Of a DNA stretch of 64,000 nt, positions 1 through 6,873 are shown piece after piece. Under the pieces are notes generated by a model. The model was not told where the DNA came from. It ran no database searches and saw only the letters and a program-made list of their open reading frames with translations. The translations under genes were made by a program, and so were the position numbers. The DNA is from Actinomadura viridilutea (GTDB taxonomy: Bacteria > Actinomycetota > Actinomycetes > Streptosporangiales > Streptosporangiaceae). How positions within the stretch are numbered: the stretch's first letter is position 1; each line of letters begins with the position of its first letter. The DNA is taken from positions 1-64,000 of the forward strand of contig PVNI01000013.1 in NCBI GenBank assembly GCA_003001795.1, in the 5' to 3' direction.

Positions 1-82
1 TGTAGTTGTGGTTGAGCATCCTGGCCTCCTCCTGAGCCAGGACGACAACCCGCCGCGCGCGGTCGGTGAACCTCTCGAACAT
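1..82 (-). CDS. clpC: ClpC ATPase, N-terminal fragment (runs off window)
   Basis: Only the first 27 codons lie in the window. They read from an ATG at 82-80 as MFERFTDRARRVVVLAQEEA and continue ARMLNHNY, the near-invariant start of actinobacterial ClpC/ClpC1. ClpC is the AAA+ unfoldase that feeds the ClpP protease. The reverse complement just upstream of the ATG contains TGAGGAGCGACGAG, so a GAGGAG-type ribosome site is present. The gene reads away from the window, with the hairpin array upstream of it. The family call is strong despite the short length; nothing can be said about the rest of the protein. Confidence 0.93.
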   Translation of the reverse strand, partial: MFERFTDRARRVVVLAQEEARMLNHNY

Positions 83-500
83 CTCGTCGCTCCTCACAGA
101 GCGGTTGGGCAGTGTCCGGAATGTCCGGACCTGTCCTTCCGCATGCTAGCCCGCCCCGAGGAGGCCGCCCGGTGCAGTCCCACCAGGAGACGTTCCCCAG
201 CTAAGCGCTGTTCATCCTCATCCAACTACCGCGACGGCGCGCGATGTTCCCTCTACGCCTCAAGCGAACGAGGGCTTTCCGCAGGTCGGCGCGGCCTTCT
301 GCGAGGACGCGCCGCATCCGCGGTGTTCGCCGCACCGGCCTTGTCCGGGGGCGCCGTCAATACCCGACAAGGCCGTCATCCGCAAGCCCGCACCGCCCAT
401 GGCGGCATGTCTCCTTCACCGAGGGGTCTGGAGGCTCCGGACGCCTCGAAGGGAGACGCCGACTTCCCTGCCGCCCTGGTGCAGAGCGCGCACTATGTAG
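83..500. other. clpC upstream region, no gene seen
   Basis: The open frames here are Arg/Pro/Ser-rich shadows with no family resemblance. The stretch should contain the clpC promoter and leader on the minus strand. Two copies of TGTCCGGA lie at about 114-130 and form a small dyad. I could not identify a convincing HspR (HAIR) or ClgR box by eye. Confidence 0.4.
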
Positions 501-723
501 GACGCTCACGCCCTGCCCGGACGTGACACCCAGTCTGCCGGGAGACACCGACATCCGTGCACTCGGCGGTAAGCGGACCCCACCGAGCCGGATGCACCTC
601 ACCAATGTAGGCGAGCCGCGCCCCTGTCCCGGGCTGCCGCTGAAGCCGTCGGCGAGCCGCCTCCCAGCTCCCCTCAGCGCCCCCACGACCTGGGGGTGCC
701 CCGGGAGGCCCGAGACCGGCCCC

Positions 724-1128
724 GCTCGGACGTGAGCGCCAGTCCTCCACGACGCCCTGCTCCGTGCGGTGCGCCTCGACACCGGCGACATCGGCGTCCT
801 GGCCGACCCGACGGGCCCCGCCCGACGGTGAGAGCGGGCCCACCAGATCAGGACGACCTGACGCGCGGGAAAGGCGGCCGGCCCGGACTGCGGCTGGAAG
901 CCCTTGCGCACGGACCGACGGCCGCGCGAACGCACCGAGCAGAACGCCGCACATGTCCTCACGGCCCATCGCAGCTGGGCCCGAGGATCGACCCAGGCGT
1001 CCGAGGCCGCCCCCTCGGGAAGACCTCATCCGCACGGAAGCGCCGAGCCACCGAGCAAGCCGCCCTTCACTTGCAGCCCCCACACCGGAGATACCGGCAG
1101 TTCAGCGCCCCGAATACCCCGGCCTGGA
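724..1128. repeat. Long direct repeat, copy A1 (partner at 1807-2234)
   Basis: From GCTCGGACGTGAGCGCCAGT onward this block is almost the same as the block starting near 1806. Both share the run through CTCCGTGCGGTGCGCC, ACACCGGCGACATCGGCGTC and CGCGCGGGAAAGGCGGCC, and the later GCAAGCCGCCC / CTTGCAG and CACACCGGAGATACCGGC segments. It covers four to five array units and indicates a segmental duplication inside the array. Confidence 0.8.
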
Positions 1129-1466
1129 GGTGAGCCGAACTCACCGCGCAGGCCCCCTACACATGCAAGGGGCAGCCGGGCCTGAGCTGCCACTGGAGGC
1201 CCTTACGCGCGACCTCCTGCGACGGCCGCCAGCACTCCCTCTCAGGACGTCCTACGCGCCTACAGCGCCCCTCAGGCATCGATCGCCGACGCAAGCGGCA
1301 CGAAGGCGACATGGTCATGACCGCGGGGTCGGCCGTGGATCCGTCCGCGACGTGCACCACTCCTTCCTGGGGGCCGAATCGTCCGCGGCTCGGGCAGTCA
1401 CCTGTTCTACCGCCTGCCCGCGCCTCGGGGATCGCTCCGGACGCTCGAGGACAGATCCCGCCTGGA
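1129..1466. repeat. Long direct repeat, copy B1 (partner at 1467-1806)
   Basis: This starts at the hairpin core GGTGAGCCGAACTCACCGCG. It shares with the next 340 bp the runs GCCGGGCCTGAGCTGCC, GAGGCCCTTACGC, AAGCGGCACGAAGGCGACAT and GTCCGCGACGTGCACC. B1 and B2 are head to tail, so the overall array reads A1-B1-B2-A2. Confidence 0.8.
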
Positions 1467-1806
1467 GGTGAGCGGAACTCACCGCGCAGGCCACCTTCAC
1501 GTGCAAGGGGCGGCCGGGCCTGAGCTGCCGCTAGAGGCCCTTACGCCCGACCTCATGCGAACGATCCGCCGGCACTCTCTCTCAGGATGTCCTACGCGCC
1601 CACAGCGGCCCTCAGCGACGCCATCGCCGACCCAAGCGGCACGAAGGCGACATGGTCAGGCTGCGGGGTCGGTCGTGGAGTCCGTCCGCGACGTGCACCG
1701 CACCTTCTCGGAGGCCGAACAGGGTGGCCGCCCGCGGCTCGGGCAATCGCCTTCTACCGCCTGCTCGCCCCTCGGGGACCGCTCCGGACGCCCCGAGGTC
1801 GGCCCG
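1467..1806. repeat. Long direct repeat, copy B2
   Basis: Second copy of the B block, opening with a perfect hairpin: GCCTG, GA, GGTGAG, CGGAA, CTCACC, GCG, CAGGC at 1460-1491. It diverges from B1 by scattered substitutions and small indels. Confidence 0.78.
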
Positions 1807-2234
1807 CTCGGACGTGAGCGCCAGTCCTCCACGACGCCCTGCTCCGTGCGGTGCGCCTCGACACCGGCGACATCGGCGTCCGGGCCGACCCGACGGGTCT
1901 CGCCCAACGGTGAGAGCGGGCTCACCGGACAGGACGGCCTGGCGCGCGGGAAAGGCGGCCGGGCCCGGACTGCGACTGGAAGCCCTGCGCATGGACCTCC
2001 CGGCGACTGCGCGGACGCACCGAGCAGCACGCCACGACACGCCCGCATCGGCCCATCGCAGCCGGGCCCGAGGATCGCCTCGGACGTCCCGACGACGGTC
2101 CTTCGGGAAGGACCTCACCCGGACGTGAGCGCCGACCCACCGAGCAAAGCCGCCCTCCACTTGCAGCGCGCCCCACACCGGAGATACCGGCGTTCAGGTC
2201 GTCCCGAATGACCTGAGGACGGCCCCCGCCCGAA
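1807..2234. repeat. Long direct repeat, copy A2
   Basis: Second copy of the A block. It contains the core GGTGAG-AGCGGG-CTCACC at 1909-1926, where A1 (827-844) has CCCACC and so one mismatch in the stem. At 2194-2216 a separate hairpin TCAGGTC/GACCTGA precedes the 2235 core. Confidence 0.78.
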
Positions 2235-2335
2235 GGTGAGCGGAACTCACCGGACAGGACGCCTCGCCCCGTCGCGGCGATCCTTCACATGAGCCGCAAC
2301 GGGGTCCGGGGATCGCCCCCGGGAGACACCAAAGA

Positions 2336-2382
2336 CGGGCCACCCGCGGAGGTGAGCGCAACTCACCGAGCAGGGTGGCCCG
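2336..2382 (-). terminator. Nested hairpin, candidate lsr2 terminator and last unit of the array
   Basis: The outer 10-bp stem is CGGGCCACCC (2336-2345) with GGGTGGCCCG (2373-2382). The inner 6-bp stem is GGTGAG/CTCACC (2351-2356 and 2362-2367) with loop CGCAA. It lies 20-66 nt after the lsr2 stop codon. On the minus strand it is followed by TCTTTGGTG, a weak T-rich tail, so a terminator role is plausible. It has the same architecture as the array cores. Confidence 0.6.
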
Positions 2383-2401
2383 CCCGGACGGACGAACGGG
2401 C

Positions 2402-2728
2402 TCAGTTGGCCGCCTCGTACTGCTCGATCACATTCTGCGGGATGCGGCCGCGCTCATTGACCTTGATGCCATTGCGCTTGGCCCACGCGCGGATCTCGGC
2501 GCTGCGCTCGCGGCTCGAGGCGCCGCGCTGCCGGCGGCCGCCCCGGCGGACGGTGCCCGCCTTGCGGCCCTTCTCGACGAACGGCTGCAGGGAATCCCGC
2601 AGCTTCTTAGCGTTGGCGCTACTGAGATCGATCTCGTACGAGGCGCCATCGATCGAGAACTGCACGGTCTCGTCCGCCTCGCCACCGTCGAGGTCGTCGA
2701 CGAGAAGCACCTGAACCTTCTGTGCCAT
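2402..2728 (-). CDS. lsr2: Lsr2 nucleoid-associated xenogeneic silencer
   Basis: 108 aa. Lsr2 is the actinobacterial H-NS-like protein that bridges DNA and silences AT-rich or foreign DNA. The N-terminal dimerisation region (MAQKVQVLLVDDLDGGEADE) and the C-terminal DNA-binding region are both intact. The latter has W82 in RAWAKRNGIKV and the RGR minor-groove hook at about 93-95. A basic Arg/Gly linker (60-72) separates them. I chose the ATG at 2728 because it matches the family start and has GAAAGG upstream. A longer frame to 2809 adds 27 residues unlike the family. Upstream is an unusually AT-rich stretch (about 2740-2830), a dyad and a GTGA-N6-TCAC site. Confidence 0.97.
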   Translation of the reverse strand: MAQKVQVLLVDDLDGGEADETVQFSIDGASYEIDLSSANAKKLRDSLQPFVEKGRKAGTVRRGGRRQRGASSRERSAEIRAWAKRNGIKVNERGRIPQNVIEQYEAAN

Positions 2729-2827
2729 GGAGACAGACCTTTCAGCTGGAGCAAACTGCATTCGGTTGACAAACATATACCGCCATGCTTGCCGATGACA
2801 ATTCAACACTCGCGATGAAGTTTGCTT

Positions 2828-2860
2828 GCCCCTCGGTAACTCTTCGTAATCACGAGGGGC
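2828..2860. promoter_or_regulatory. Dyad in the lsr2 upstream region
   Basis: GCCCCTCG (2828-2835) is complementary to CGAGGGGC (2853-2860), separated by 17 nt. It lies about 100-130 nt upstream of the lsr2 start, beside the AT-rich stretch that probably holds the promoter. It could be an operator, a leader hairpin or a terminator of something reading through. Confidence 0.35.
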
Positions 2861-2963
2861 GAAACCGGGTCGGCGGCCCCTTAGCCCCGGCCCCGGCCGG
2901 GGCCCGAGGAGGGCCTGGCGTGGCGGAATTGTCCGGCCCCTGGAGCCGGGTCACGATTTCGGC

Positions 2964-2977
2964 GTGACCGAGATCAC
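2964..2977. promoter_or_regulatory. Crp-like site GTGA-N6-TCAC upstream of lsr2
   Basis: GTGACCGAGATCAC is a perfect GTGA-N6-TCAC dyad inside a longer one (GGCGTGA/TCACGCC, 2961-2980). That is the recognition pattern of CRP-family regulators. It lies 236 nt upstream of the lsr2 ATG, so a direct role in lsr2 control is uncertain. Confidence 0.35.
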
Positions 2978-4384
2978 GCCGCCCGGACCGCCGGGACGAT
3001 CATGCATTGGGCGGGGTTTCCGGGCCGGCGGCTTTCGGGACGACCCGCCGCGCCTGCGGAAATGAGGGTCCGGCTCACCTTAACGGGGAGGGCGGCGGCG
3101 TCCCCCGGCGACCCCGATTAAGCCCGACGTAACGGCACTAACCACACGGGCCGAGGGAATGCCGCGGCGGCCGCACCCCCTGTGACGTCGGTGTTGGCGC
3201 CGGACCGGAGCCGCCGATGTCGATAGATTCCGGCCGGGAGCGGCGCCGCGAAATCCTTTGCCGTCGCCCGGCGCACGCCTCGACTTCCCGGCGCCGCACC
3301 GCCGGTCGACCGTGACCGCACCACACCGATAACAGCGGATAAGCGAGCAATGCCGTCACGCGGTGGAGCGCTTCACCCGGCGAACGGACATCGTTAGGAG
3401 CGCCGCCTGCGCCGCGTCATCGTGCCTCTGCGCGGCGACGCGCCGACGGGAGCATACGGCACCGGCACCTCCGGCGGCATGTCCGGTACCGCCGGCCCGA
3501 GCACGCCGATCACAGCGGGTAATCACCGGGCGGTCATCCGCCCGATCCAGCGTTGAGACCTCCGCAAGTCTTTACTCTTTGTTCCCGCTGTTGGGAGGCG
3601 GCGACGGTCCGCGTGCTCCGGGAACCTTACCGACGGCGCACTGGATGCGCGCGGCCGGTGACTCGCCGCGGCCGCTTCGCATCCGGGCCGCCCGTACTGG
3701 CGTTGTTGTTTAGGCGCCGCCGGCACCATCGGGCGCCGCCCGCCCCACCGGACGCCTTTCGTCGCTGCAAGCGCCGTGTTGTGCCGCCAGTGGCGCGGTC
3801 TAACGCGCGTCCGCCATCTCCCTGTATGCCGAAGGATCTGCCTGGCATCTCCTGCGATCCGATGCCGCATGGCCTCGCAAAGCCCCTTCTCGCACCAGTT
3901 GACGACCACGGTACGACCGGATCCGGCTGCTGTCTTGTGGACGACGCACAGAGCCGGGCGCCGCGCGTTCTGTCCTCTCTGATCGCACCTGCCGACAATG
4001 GGGGCCTCATGGACACCCCGCGCCGATCCCTCGCGGTTCTCAACGGTTCCGCGGCCGTATGGGCTCGACCATCGGCGTTCGACCGCCGACATAAGGCCGC
4101 ACGCGCGGGCGTGGAGCGCGGAACGCTCGCCCCACCCGACAGAATCTCATTCTAGGAATGGGCGGCCGTCATAAGAGGTCGAGCGGGTCGACGGCGCCGG
4201 CAAAGGGGCGGTTCTCAGGGGCAATCGCCCAGGAGAGAGCCGGGCCGCCCGTGAGCGCTCGGGCGGCCGCCGTTAGGGCCTATGAGGCGGGCATGGTCGA
4301 AAGCGCCCGCCGCTTCCTCTCGCGCCGGGGCTCCCCATGGGCTCAAGAAGAGCGGCGCGAAGCACGGGACGGAGTGCGAGCCGC

Positions 4385-4939
4385 TCAGCCCTCCTGAGCC
4401 CCGGCCGGCGCGACGGGGCGTTTCACCACGACCGTTCCCGCGAAACGGTCGTGCAGGGCTCTGCGCCGCGCGCCCTGTTCCAGGCGCGACTCGTATATCG
4501 CCGCCGCGTTCGCCACCCAGAACAGGCCCGCGACCACTCCGAACACGGGCACGGGGCGGATCGCGACGGGCAGGCAGTAGGTGACGGTCCGCAGGAGGCA
4601 CCGCAGGGCCCCGGGGCGCGTCCTGTCCGTCGCCGGACGTCCCGGGTCCTCGCGGACGACTTCGATGCCCGCGAAACGCTTGCCCAGCGTGCGCCCCCAC
4701 AACGAGAGCTGGATCCACTCGTAGACCAGGAGGAGACCCGCCACGAGCGGCGGGGCGACCGTCTCCAGGTGCAGGCCGGGGAAGCCTTCCCGGAGCACCA
4801 TGACCACGGGAAGGCCCACGATGAGCGTGTCGACGATGCGCGCGACCAGCCGTTGCGCCGGTTCGGCGGGTTCCGGAGCCGCCTCGCCGCCCCGTGCGGG
4901 GAGAGGGTCGGCGCCGGGAACGTCCTGCGACGCCGCCAC
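4385..4939 (-). CDS. RDD-family membrane protein
   Basis: 184 aa. After a roughly 30-residue Pro/Glu-rich cytoplasmic tail it begins AQRLVARIVDTLIVGLPVV, the Arg...Asp pattern of the first RDD helix. It later has the diagnostic LSLWGRTLGKRFAGIEVV loop and a third hydrophobic segment, followed by ALHDRFAGTVVV. RDD proteins have three TM helices and mostly unknown function; some are linked to Na+/H+ exchange. It is the last gene of argA-RDD-RDD and starts 6 nt after the preceding stop. The two RDD proteins share their layout and probably arose by duplication. Confidence 0.85.
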   Translation of the reverse strand: MAASQDVPGADPLPARGGEAAPEPAEPAQRLVARIVDTLIVGLPVVMVLREGFPGLHLETVAPPLVAGLLLVYEWIQLSLWGRTLGKRFAGIEVVREDPGRPATDRTRPGALRCLLRTVTYCLPVAIRPVPVFGVVAGLFWVANAAAIYESRLEQGARRRALHDRFAGTVVVKRPVAPAGAQEG

Positions 4940-4945
4940 GGCGGG

Positions 4946-5779
4946 CTACCCCTCGTAGCCCGAGTGGCCGGGGTACTCCAGGGTCTGGCCGGTGTAGCCG
5001 CCCGCCTCGTCGGAGTATCCGGAGTACTCGGCGCGCTCGTCGATGACCAGCGTCCCGGAGAAGCGGTCGTGCAGGGCCTGGTGCAGCGGCTGGTCCCAGA
5101 TCGCCCACAGGTGGGCCATCAAGGTGCCGATCCAGACCAGCAGCATCCCGTAAGCGAAGTAGTCCCACACCATGACGGCCAGCACGAGGAAGAAGAAGAC
5201 CCCGAGCTGGTAGCCGATGTGCATGACCCCGGCGCGCCAGATGGCCTGCGTCATCGTCAGGCGCTCGCCCGCAGGCCGCGCCTGCACCACTCCGAGGTGG
5301 AGAATGCGCTTGCCGAGCGTCCGTCCCCACAGGGAGAGCTGGATCGCCTCATAGAGGAAGGGCAGCACCGCAAGGACGGAGAACAGGGTGAAGATGATGG
5401 GCCAGTTCCAGATGCCGCCCTCGCTGGTGGCCTTGCTCCCGGAGGTGTCGAGGCCGATGATGCCGACGGTGATGGGCACGACCAGCGCGAAGCCGAAAAC
5501 GGCGACGAGCGCGTTGTCGATGATGCGCGCCCCGGCCCTGCGGAGGATCGGCGCGAGAGGAAGGCCCGCGGCGTCGTCGTAGCCGCCCGCGTCGTACGCC
5601 TGGACGGAGGGCTGCTGCCATTGCTGATGCCACTGCTGCTGGGGAGCCACCCCACCCTGCCACAGCGACCCCTGGGAGGGCTGCTGCCATTGCGGGGAGC
5701 CGTACGACGGTCCGCCCTGATACGGCGGGCCCGGGGGCTGCCGCGGATACTGCCGTCCGCGGTGGGGGGAGTCGGTCAT
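4946..5779 (-). CDS. RDD-family membrane protein with Pro/Gln/Tyr-rich N-terminus
   Basis: 277 aa. The first ~75 residues are low-complexity (PRQPPGPPYQGG, WQQPSQGSLWQGG, QQQWHQQWQQ) and presumably disordered in the cytoplasm. The RDD domain follows: RRAGARIIDNALVAVFGFAL, an additional hydrophobic segment, IQLSLWGRTLGKRILHLGVV and a final hydrophobic pair. The C-terminus LHDRFSGTLVIDERAEYSGY is Tyr/Gly-rich. It starts with ATG at 5779, three bases after the argA stop, so it is probably translated from the argA transcript. The function is not predictable from sequence. Confidence 0.83.
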   Translation of the reverse strand: MTDSPHRGRQYPRQPPGPPYQGGPSYGSPQWQQPSQGSLWQGGVAPQQQWHQQWQQPSVQAYDAGGYDDAAGLPLAPILRRAGARIIDNALVAVFGFALVVPITVGIIGLDTSGSKATSEGGIWNWPIIFTLFSVLAVLPFLYEAIQLSLWGRTLGKRILHLGVVQARPAGERLTMTQAIWRAGVMHIGYQLGVFFFLVLAVMVWDYFAYGMLLVWIGTLMAHLWAIWDQPLHQALHDRFSGTLVIDERAEYSGYSDEAGGYTGQTLEYPGHSGYEG

Positions 5780-5782
5780 CGG

Positions 5783-6334
5783 TCAGTCCTCCAGGCGAAG
5801 CAACATCCGGGTATTGCCCAACGTATTCGGCTTGACCCGGTCGAGGTCCAGGAACTCGGCCACGCCTTCGTCGTAGGAACGGAGAAGCTCTTCGTACACC
5901 TCGCGCGACACCGGCGTTCCCAGGATCGGCTCGAAGCCGTGCCGGGCGAAGAACTCCACTTCGAAGGTCAGGCAGAACACCCTTCGTACTCCGAGTTCCC
6001 GCGCGGTGTCGAGAAGCCGTTCGACGATGCGGTGCCCGATGCCGCGTCCCACGTATTCCTTGTCCACGGCGACCGAGCGCACCTCGGCCAGGTCTTCCCA
6101 CATCACGTGCAGGGCGCCGCAGCCCACGACGCGCCCCCCGCGCCCCCGTGAGCCCTCTCGGCCCTCCGGCGCCGCCGCCTGGACGTCCTCGGCCACCCAG
6201 AACTCCTGGACGTCCTCATAGAGCGTCACCGTGGACCTGGCGAGCATCCGCGGCCCTGACCCGGCGTACATGTCGATGAGCCGCCGGATGTGCGGCACGT
6301 CGGCGGTGCGGGCCCGCCTGATCACGACTTCCAC
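5783..6334 (-). CDS. argA: N-acetylglutamate synthase, short GNAT type (ArgA-like)
   Basis: 183 aa, GNAT fold. It resembles the short actinobacterial NAGS (M. tuberculosis ArgA type), which acetylates glutamate at the first step of arginine synthesis using acetyl-CoA. Visible features are IRRARTADVPHIRRLIDMYA at the N-terminus, a central GGRVVGCGALHV strand, the acetyl-CoA loop motif YVGRGIG (94-100) in RSVAVDKEYVGRGIG, then GVRRVFCLTFEVEFFARHGF and a C-terminal DLDRVKPNTLGNTRMLLRL. A Gly/Arg-rich insertion (about 53-67) is unusual. The start is GTG at 6334. It heads the operon with two RDD genes. A generic GNAT is the alternative, but the overall pattern fits NAGS well. Confidence 0.85.
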   Translation of the reverse strand: MEVVIRRARTADVPHIRRLIDMYAGSGPRMLARSTVTLYEDVQEFWVAEDVQAAAPEGREGSRGRGGRVVGCGALHVMWEDLAEVRSVAVDKEYVGRGIGHRIVERLLDTARELGVRRVFCLTFEVEFFARHGFEPILGTPVSREVYEELLRSYDEGVAEFLDLDRVKPNTLGNTRMLLRLED

Positions 6335-6689
6335 AAACAGGCGACATTATCGGACCGGAAGCGGTCACCTGTGGCCGGTCGGTCACCTTCGGCCGTCGGC
6401 GCGTCACGCCGATGGGACACAAGGGCCGACGGGGCGACGCGCCGGACGCGAGGGCACGGACGCCCCGCGGACGCCGCCGCGCCAACAAAGGCGACAGAAA
6501 GTGAAATAGCGCACACGGATGTGATCGCACAAGCCCGCTAGCACGGCGATCGCCCGCGCGCGTTACATCTGAGCGCCGATGAGCCCTCTGCGATTTCGCA
6601 TGTTCTGGTTGGCAGGGAACGAGCGCTCCGTTAGTCTCCTGCGCTGACATCGGCCCCCGTGATCGGTTGGCCGAACCGCCGAGTCCCGT
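6335..6689. other. Divergent promoter region between argA and the NlpC/P60 gene
   Basis: About 350 bp without a gene. It should contain the argA promoter on the minus strand and the promoter of the riboswitch-led hydrolase on the plus strand. I did not find a clear ARG box or sigma-specific consensus by eye. Confidence 0.4.
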
Positions 6690-6860
6690 GGGGCCGCATC
6701 CGCCGCCCCGCAGGAACCGGGGACCCGCGATCGGACGGTTCCGGGACGACTCCAGAGCCATGCCGACCTGGGGTGAATCCGCACGGTGCGGACGCTCCGC
6801 ACGTGCGCGGAAGGGCAGGCTCCGGCCCGAACCCGTCAGCTCACCCGGTAGGCGGACGAG
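6690..6860 (+). promoter_or_regulatory. c-di-AMP riboswitch (ydaO/yuaA class)
   Basis: The leader of the NlpC/P60 gene carries hallmark segments of the ydaO/yuaA riboswitch in order. These are GCAGGAACCGGGGACCC (about 6710-6725), GGGGTGAATCCGC (6770-6782) and the 3' conserved run CCGAACCCGTCAGC / TCACCCGGTAGGCG (6827-6854). The ribosome site follows at once. In actinobacteria this class, which senses cyclic di-AMP, commonly sits before cell-wall hydrolases such as Rpf and NlpC/P60 proteins, which is the arrangement here. Exact ends are approximate because the fold was not computed. Confidence 0.9.
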
Positions 6861-6873
6861 GAGAGGAGAGTTC

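Larger units (their letters stand above)
500..2390. repeat. Degenerate tandem array of hairpin-bearing ~95-116-bp units
   Basis: A core close to GGTGAGCGGAACTCACCG followed by AGCAGG recurs with drift at about 568, 731, 827, 930, 1035, 1129, 1467, 1813, 1909, 2017, 2124, 2235 and 2351. Adjacent spacings read by eye are 96, 96, 111 and 116 bp, with 215, 338 and 346 bp between better-preserved copies, which is about two or three units each. The best cores are perfect stems, GGTGAG-loop-CTCACC. Several have an outer stem of different sequence that still pairs: GGCCTG/CAGGCC around 1129, GCCTG/CAGGC around 1467 and CGGGCCACCC/GGGTGGCCCG around 2351. Unit length is not a multiple of three, so a repetitive protein is unlikely. 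No CRISPR-like constant repeat or spacer and no neighbouring cas gene is present. The function is unknown: tandem RNA elements, a terminator array or a protein-binding DNA array are all possible. Confidence 0.75.
2729..4384. other. 1.65-kb gene desert between lsr2 and the RDD gene
   Basis: The first 250 bp hold the lsr2 upstream signals. From about 3000 to 4384 I see no reading frame with a recognisable family, a ribosome site or natural composition. The possible frames on both strands (for example about 3520-4150) are Arg/Ala/Pro-rich and match nothing I know. GC content seems locally lower than in the genes. It could hold a decayed gene or a non-coding RNA; nothing supports either directly. 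Confidence 0.45.

Noticed and set aside
1468..2211. A 247-codon protein encoded by the repeat array
   Set aside because: Unit length changes (96, 111, 116 bp) shift the frame from unit to unit, so no repeated peptide is kept. No ribosome site or family match.
500..2390. CRISPR array
   Set aside because: Units drift strongly, there are no constant 28-37-bp repeats with unique spacers, and no cas genes are nearby.
3523..4155. Protein-coding gene on either strand in the lsr2-RDD desert
   Set aside because: Overlapping frames of about 190-200 codons exist on both strands, but none has a ribosome site, a domain or a natural amino-acid profile.
4337..6151. A 604-codon plus-strand open frame opposite the RDD genes and argA
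   Set aside because: It has the antisense composition typical of high-GC shadows and contradicts three well-supported minus-strand genes.
6667..6873. N-terminal extension of the NlpC/P60 protein
   Set aside because: It would translate the c-di-AMP riboswitch, and the peptide has no signal-peptide character. The GTG at 6874 has a strong ribosome site.
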